From an uncultured Prevotella sp. (GTDB taxonomy: Bacteria; Bacteroidota; Bacteroidia; Bacteroidales; Bacteroidaceae), in contig CAJOHP010000010.1 in assembly GCA_905234355.1 (NCBI GenBank), forward strand, positions 1 through 24,284: a stretch of DNA of 24,284 nt. Direction: 5' to 3'. Positions within the stretch are counted from its first letter, which is position 1; each line of letters begins with the position of its first letter. A program made the translations under genes and the position numbers. The notes under the pieces are model-generated. The model did no database searches. It was not told where the DNA came from and saw only the letters and a program-made list of their open reading frames with translations. Shown here one piece after another: positions 22,493 through 24,284 of this stretch.

Positions 22493-22915
22493 ATGGAGTA
22501 TAAAAAGCGTTGTCAATGGTGCGGAGTACCATTTATTGCCCACAAACTTACCACACTTTACTGCTGTAAAGCGTGTTGGGACAAAGCGTATGAGGCAAAA
22601 AGAAGGCAGAACAAACGAGAGGCACAGAGACTGGAAGTAGAGTCTGCGCGTCCTGTGGTAGAGAGTATTGGAACCAAAGAGTTTCTTAATCCTACTGAAG
22701 CAGCAAGGCTTCTGGGAGTAAGTAGGGCATCCATGTACAGATATATGGAGCAAGGAGTCATTAAAGTACTAAGAACTCCTGCCAGAACTATTGTAAGGAG
22801 ATCAGACATAGAAGCCCTCTTCGATAATCCCCCAGCCTACATCAAGAGAAACAACAATAAACTGAATATGCTCGGTGAGACATATTCCATGCTGGATATT
22901 ACGAAAAAAATATAA
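22493..22915 (+). CDS. Zinc-ribbon plus excisionase-like HTH protein (5' part of a frameshifted multi-HTH gene)
   Basis: The 140-residue product begins with a Cys-rich ribbon (Cys7, Cys10, Cys24, Cys25, Cys28; spacing CxxC..CxxxC) that could bind zinc. A basic helix (31-48) and a MerR/excisionase-type HTH at 62-110 follow (NPTEAARLLGVSRASMYRYM, then a wing ending VRRSDIEALF). At 129-139 a second HTH module begins (ETYSMLDITKK), but the frame hits TAA just after seven As (22904-22910). Removing one A would continue into the next ORF as ITKKYNISKRVAE, restoring a normal second module. The product could work alone as a small excisionase or DNA-binding protein, or the gene may be disrupted. The codon use and AT richness differ from the core genes to the left. 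Confidence 0.85.
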   Translation: MEYKKRCQWCGVPFIAHKLTTLYCCKACWDKAYEAKRRQNKREAQRLEVESARPVVESIGTKEFLNPTEAARLLGVSRASMYRYMEQGVIKVLRTPARTIVRRSDIEALFDNPPAYIKRNNNKLNMLGETYSMLDITKKI

Positions 22916-24050
22916 CATAAGCAAACGAGTTGCTGAAAGTAGGATCCGTAAGTTTGACATTCTAAAAATCATGCGTGGAAGGAACATCTTTTATAGACGC
23001 GAGGATATTCACAAGTATTTCGAGGACTTCACGATAGAACTAGATACGGACTTCTACTACAACGCCGAGGAGATTATGGAGAAATACAATATGACCCATC
23101 AGGCTATTGTGGCATTTGCGCGTCGTCACGAAATACCGAGAATATACAGGAATCGCGTTACATACTACTCGAAAGCTCATATTGATAGCGTGAAGACAAC
23201 TGGCAAAAGACTGGATCCGAACTACTATACCCGTCAGGAAATCATGTCCAGATATCATTTCACCAAAGAACAAGTCAGCTATTACCTGAACACCTATCAT
23301 ATTGAGAGGAAGAAGTGTGGTGCGTTTACGCTGATTAACCGTGAAGACTTCGACCGCATTCTAAGGGAGCGAATGAACGGCAGTATTTCCATTGCCGAAC
23401 TCAACTCCAAGATTGACCAAGGCCAGGAGGTAAGAGAAGAGAAGAAAAAAATAGAAGGGCCTATCGAGATTGTACAAATTGACGATAACAGCAAAAAGAA
23501 GAAAGGTGATGGTAAAAAAGAGAATAAAATCGAGATTGTAACCCTTGAAGGCTATATGTCTATAGAAGATATTGAGAACCACTACAAGCTGAGCAAGGGT
23601 TGGGTTCAGTACCTTACACGAAAAATGAGGATTCCTCGTGTTCAGAAAGGCCGGTATTTGTACTATGACAAGAAGATTGTGACAGAAATCTTCAGTAAGT
23701 ATCAGTCGTCCGAAGGTATCACAGAATGGTACACAGCGGAGGACATCGAAAAGAAATTCAATATGACCCCGCAGGCAAGGGGTGGCTTTACCTGTAAGCA
23801 TAAAATCCCGAAAAAGCGAGAGTCTGGTGTAATATACTATTCTAAGCTCCATGTCGATTTTGCCAAGGATCCGGCTTCCCAGTATTCCCAAAACTATTAT
23901 ACTGTAGAACAGATAAAGTCCATCTATAATGTCAGCAGGGAAAGAGTTTATTATGTTATCAGGCACTACAAGATTCCAAGTATTCGGGACGGCAACTGCC
24001 ATGTATATTTGAAGTCTGCCATTGACAAACAGTTTAAGAAAGAAGAATGA
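22875..24050 (+). CDS. Tandem HTH-module DNA-binding protein (3' part of the frameshifted gene)
   Basis: The frame overlaps the previous ORF by 41 bases. Its ATG-initiated first 12 residues (MRHIPC...) are probably not native; from residue 13 it continues module 2. Further modules lie at about 59-107, 116-163, 226-273, 284-331 and 340-387. Each follows one pattern: an aromatic start (YY/YM/WYT), EI or DI, a KYN-type helix, a recognition helix, then IP followed by a basic wing that often ends YYSK. A charged linker (164-225, rich in Lys/Glu) splits the array between modules 4 and 5. No catalytic domain is visible. Joined to the preceding ORF it makes a 518-residue protein with seven HTH modules and a zinc ribbon. 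Such an array suggests cooperative binding to repeated DNA. I know no named family with exactly this architecture. Confidence 0.8.
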   Translation: MRHIPCWILRKKYNISKRVAESRIRKFDILKIMRGRNIFYRREDIHKYFEDFTIELDTDFYYNAEEIMEKYNMTHQAIVAFARRHEIPRIYRNRVTYYSKAHIDSVKTTGKRLDPNYYTRQEIMSRYHFTKEQVSYYLNTYHIERKKCGAFTLINREDFDRILRERMNGSISIAELNSKIDQGQEVREEKKKIEGPIEIVQIDDNSKKKKGDGKKENKIEIVTLEGYMSIEDIENHYKLSKGWVQYLTRKMRIPRVQKGRYLYYDKKIVTEIFSKYQSSEGITEWYTAEDIEKKFNMTPQARGGFTCKHKIPKKRESGVIYYSKLHVDFAKDPASQYSQNYYTVEQIKSIYNVSRERVYYVIRHYKIPSIRDGNCHVYLKSAIDKQFKKEE

Positions 24051-24056
24051 TATAAT

Positions 24057-24133
24057 GTTAGGATGGTGTGAGTATAAAATTAGGATGGAGTTATGAAAGG
24101 TTATGATTCAAGTTAGGACTATGTTATGATTGC
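24057..24133. repeat. Seven helically phased direct repeats (about 11 bp each)
   Basis: Units start at 24057, 24068, 24079, 24090, 24100, 24112 and 24123, giving spacings of 11, 11, 11, 10, 12 and 11 bases. Their first seven bases are GTTAGGA, GTGAGTA, ATTAGGA, GTTATGA, GTTATGA, GTTAGGA and GTTATGA; the second unit is the most degenerate. The array begins seven bases after the stop codon of the multi-HTH gene and lies upstream of the putative integrase. The period of one helical turn places every unit on the same DNA face, as expected for a protein-binding array. Confidence 0.75.
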
Positions 24134-24173
24134 CCGTTTGGAATTATTTTCAAATGATGTCCAAATTATATGC

Positions 24174-24191
24174 TGCTGACAGATGTCAGCA
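24174..24191. promoter_or_regulatory. Perfect 18-bp palindromic operator-like site
   Basis: TGCTGACA (24174-24181) and TGTCAGCA (24184-24191) are exact reverse complements separated by GA. The palindrome covers the place where the -33 box of the downstream -7 element (24205-24212) should be. A dimeric regulator bound here would be expected to control that promoter. Confidence 0.65.
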
Positions 24192-24204
24192 TACAATCAT
24201 CAGA

Positions 24205-24212
24205 TAATTTTG
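24205..24212 (+). promoter_or_regulatory. Putative -7 element of the partial integrase-like gene
   Basis: TAATTTTG fits TAnnTTTG and lies 25 bases before the ATG at 24238. The -33 zone is taken up by a palindrome and has no TTTG. Confidence 0.55.
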
Positions 24213-24237
24213 CAACCAATTTAAAATATTTAGAACT

Positions 24238-24284
24238 ATGCAGATTTGTAAGACTGTTACGTTGAGAACAAAAAAGCTGAAGAA
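24238..24284 (+). CDS. Partial gene, probable tyrosine recombinase (integrase) N-terminus
   Basis: Only 15 complete codons are inside the window: MQICKTVTLRTKKLK. The VTLRTKKLK segment resembles the start of Bacteroidales site-specific integrases, in which a short strand with basic residues leads into a conserved Leu-Asp-Tyr-Tyr segment that would lie beyond the window. The upstream promoter box, the palindrome, the repeats and the excisionase-like gene fit this reading. With so few residues the product call is tentative, and no catalytic residue can be seen. Confidence 0.5.
   Translation, partial: MQICKTVTLRTKKLK

Overview
The window reads as chromosomal DNA of a Bacteroidales bacterium, most likely Prevotella or a close relative. 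Four observations support this: promoter elements of the Bacteroidetes type (TAnnTTTG, once with a TTTG 20 bases upstream), starts without Shine-Dalgarno sequences, family versions typical of the phylum (a long PurM, a 582-residue phosphohexomutase, a streptopain-like C10 protease, tandem deoxynucleoside kinases), and GC-rich coding DNA. No search could be run, so all names rest on recognising motifs and overall protein layout.

Bases 1-22193 are ordinary core genome. A plus-strand run holds purC, menG (4-base overlap), aroE, a TPM-domain membrane protein with a glycine-rich tail, lemA and purM. A tRNA-Glu(CTC) follows, with its own clear promoter and a strong intrinsic terminator. On the minus strand lie a secreted C10 cysteine protease and a phosphoglucomutase/phosphomannomutase. 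Threonine synthase (+) comes next, then a TPR-repeat ORF that looks 5'-truncated. A minus-strand operon (transcribed from about 15960 down to 13325) carries a DUF2461 protein, two tandem deoxynucleoside kinases and a DnaQ-like exonuclease. A plus-strand cluster then holds a mannitol-dehydrogenase-family oxidoreductase, a PD40/coiled-coil exported protein, a nucleoside phosphorylase, a threonine aldolase and mnmE.

At about 22200, directly after the mnmE stop codon and its terminator, the sequence becomes AT-rich and changes character. This looks like the left end of an integrated element. It carries (a) a direct-repeat region built on GTGAGACACA with a 10-base period; (b) a gene for an N-terminal Cys zinc ribbon plus helix-turn-helix (HTH) modules, split by one extra A in an A7 run into ORFs at 22493-22915 and 22875-24050; (c) seven tandem direct repeats of about 11 bases (core GTTA[G/T]GA) immediately after that gene; (d) a perfect 18-base palindrome placed over the expected -33 region of the next promoter; and (e) the first 15 codons of a gene whose start resembles Bacteroidales tyrosine recombinases.

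The most interesting observation is this right-hand region. The frame-corrected protein (about 518 aa) has seven recognisable HTH modules, and the DNA between it and the putative integrase has seven helically phased repeats. I infer that the protein is a multi-module DNA-binding factor controlling or assembling the recombination machinery of the element, with the A7 run possibly switching between a one-module and a seven-module product. The repeats, modules and frameshift are visible in the sequence; the functional link is a hypothesis.
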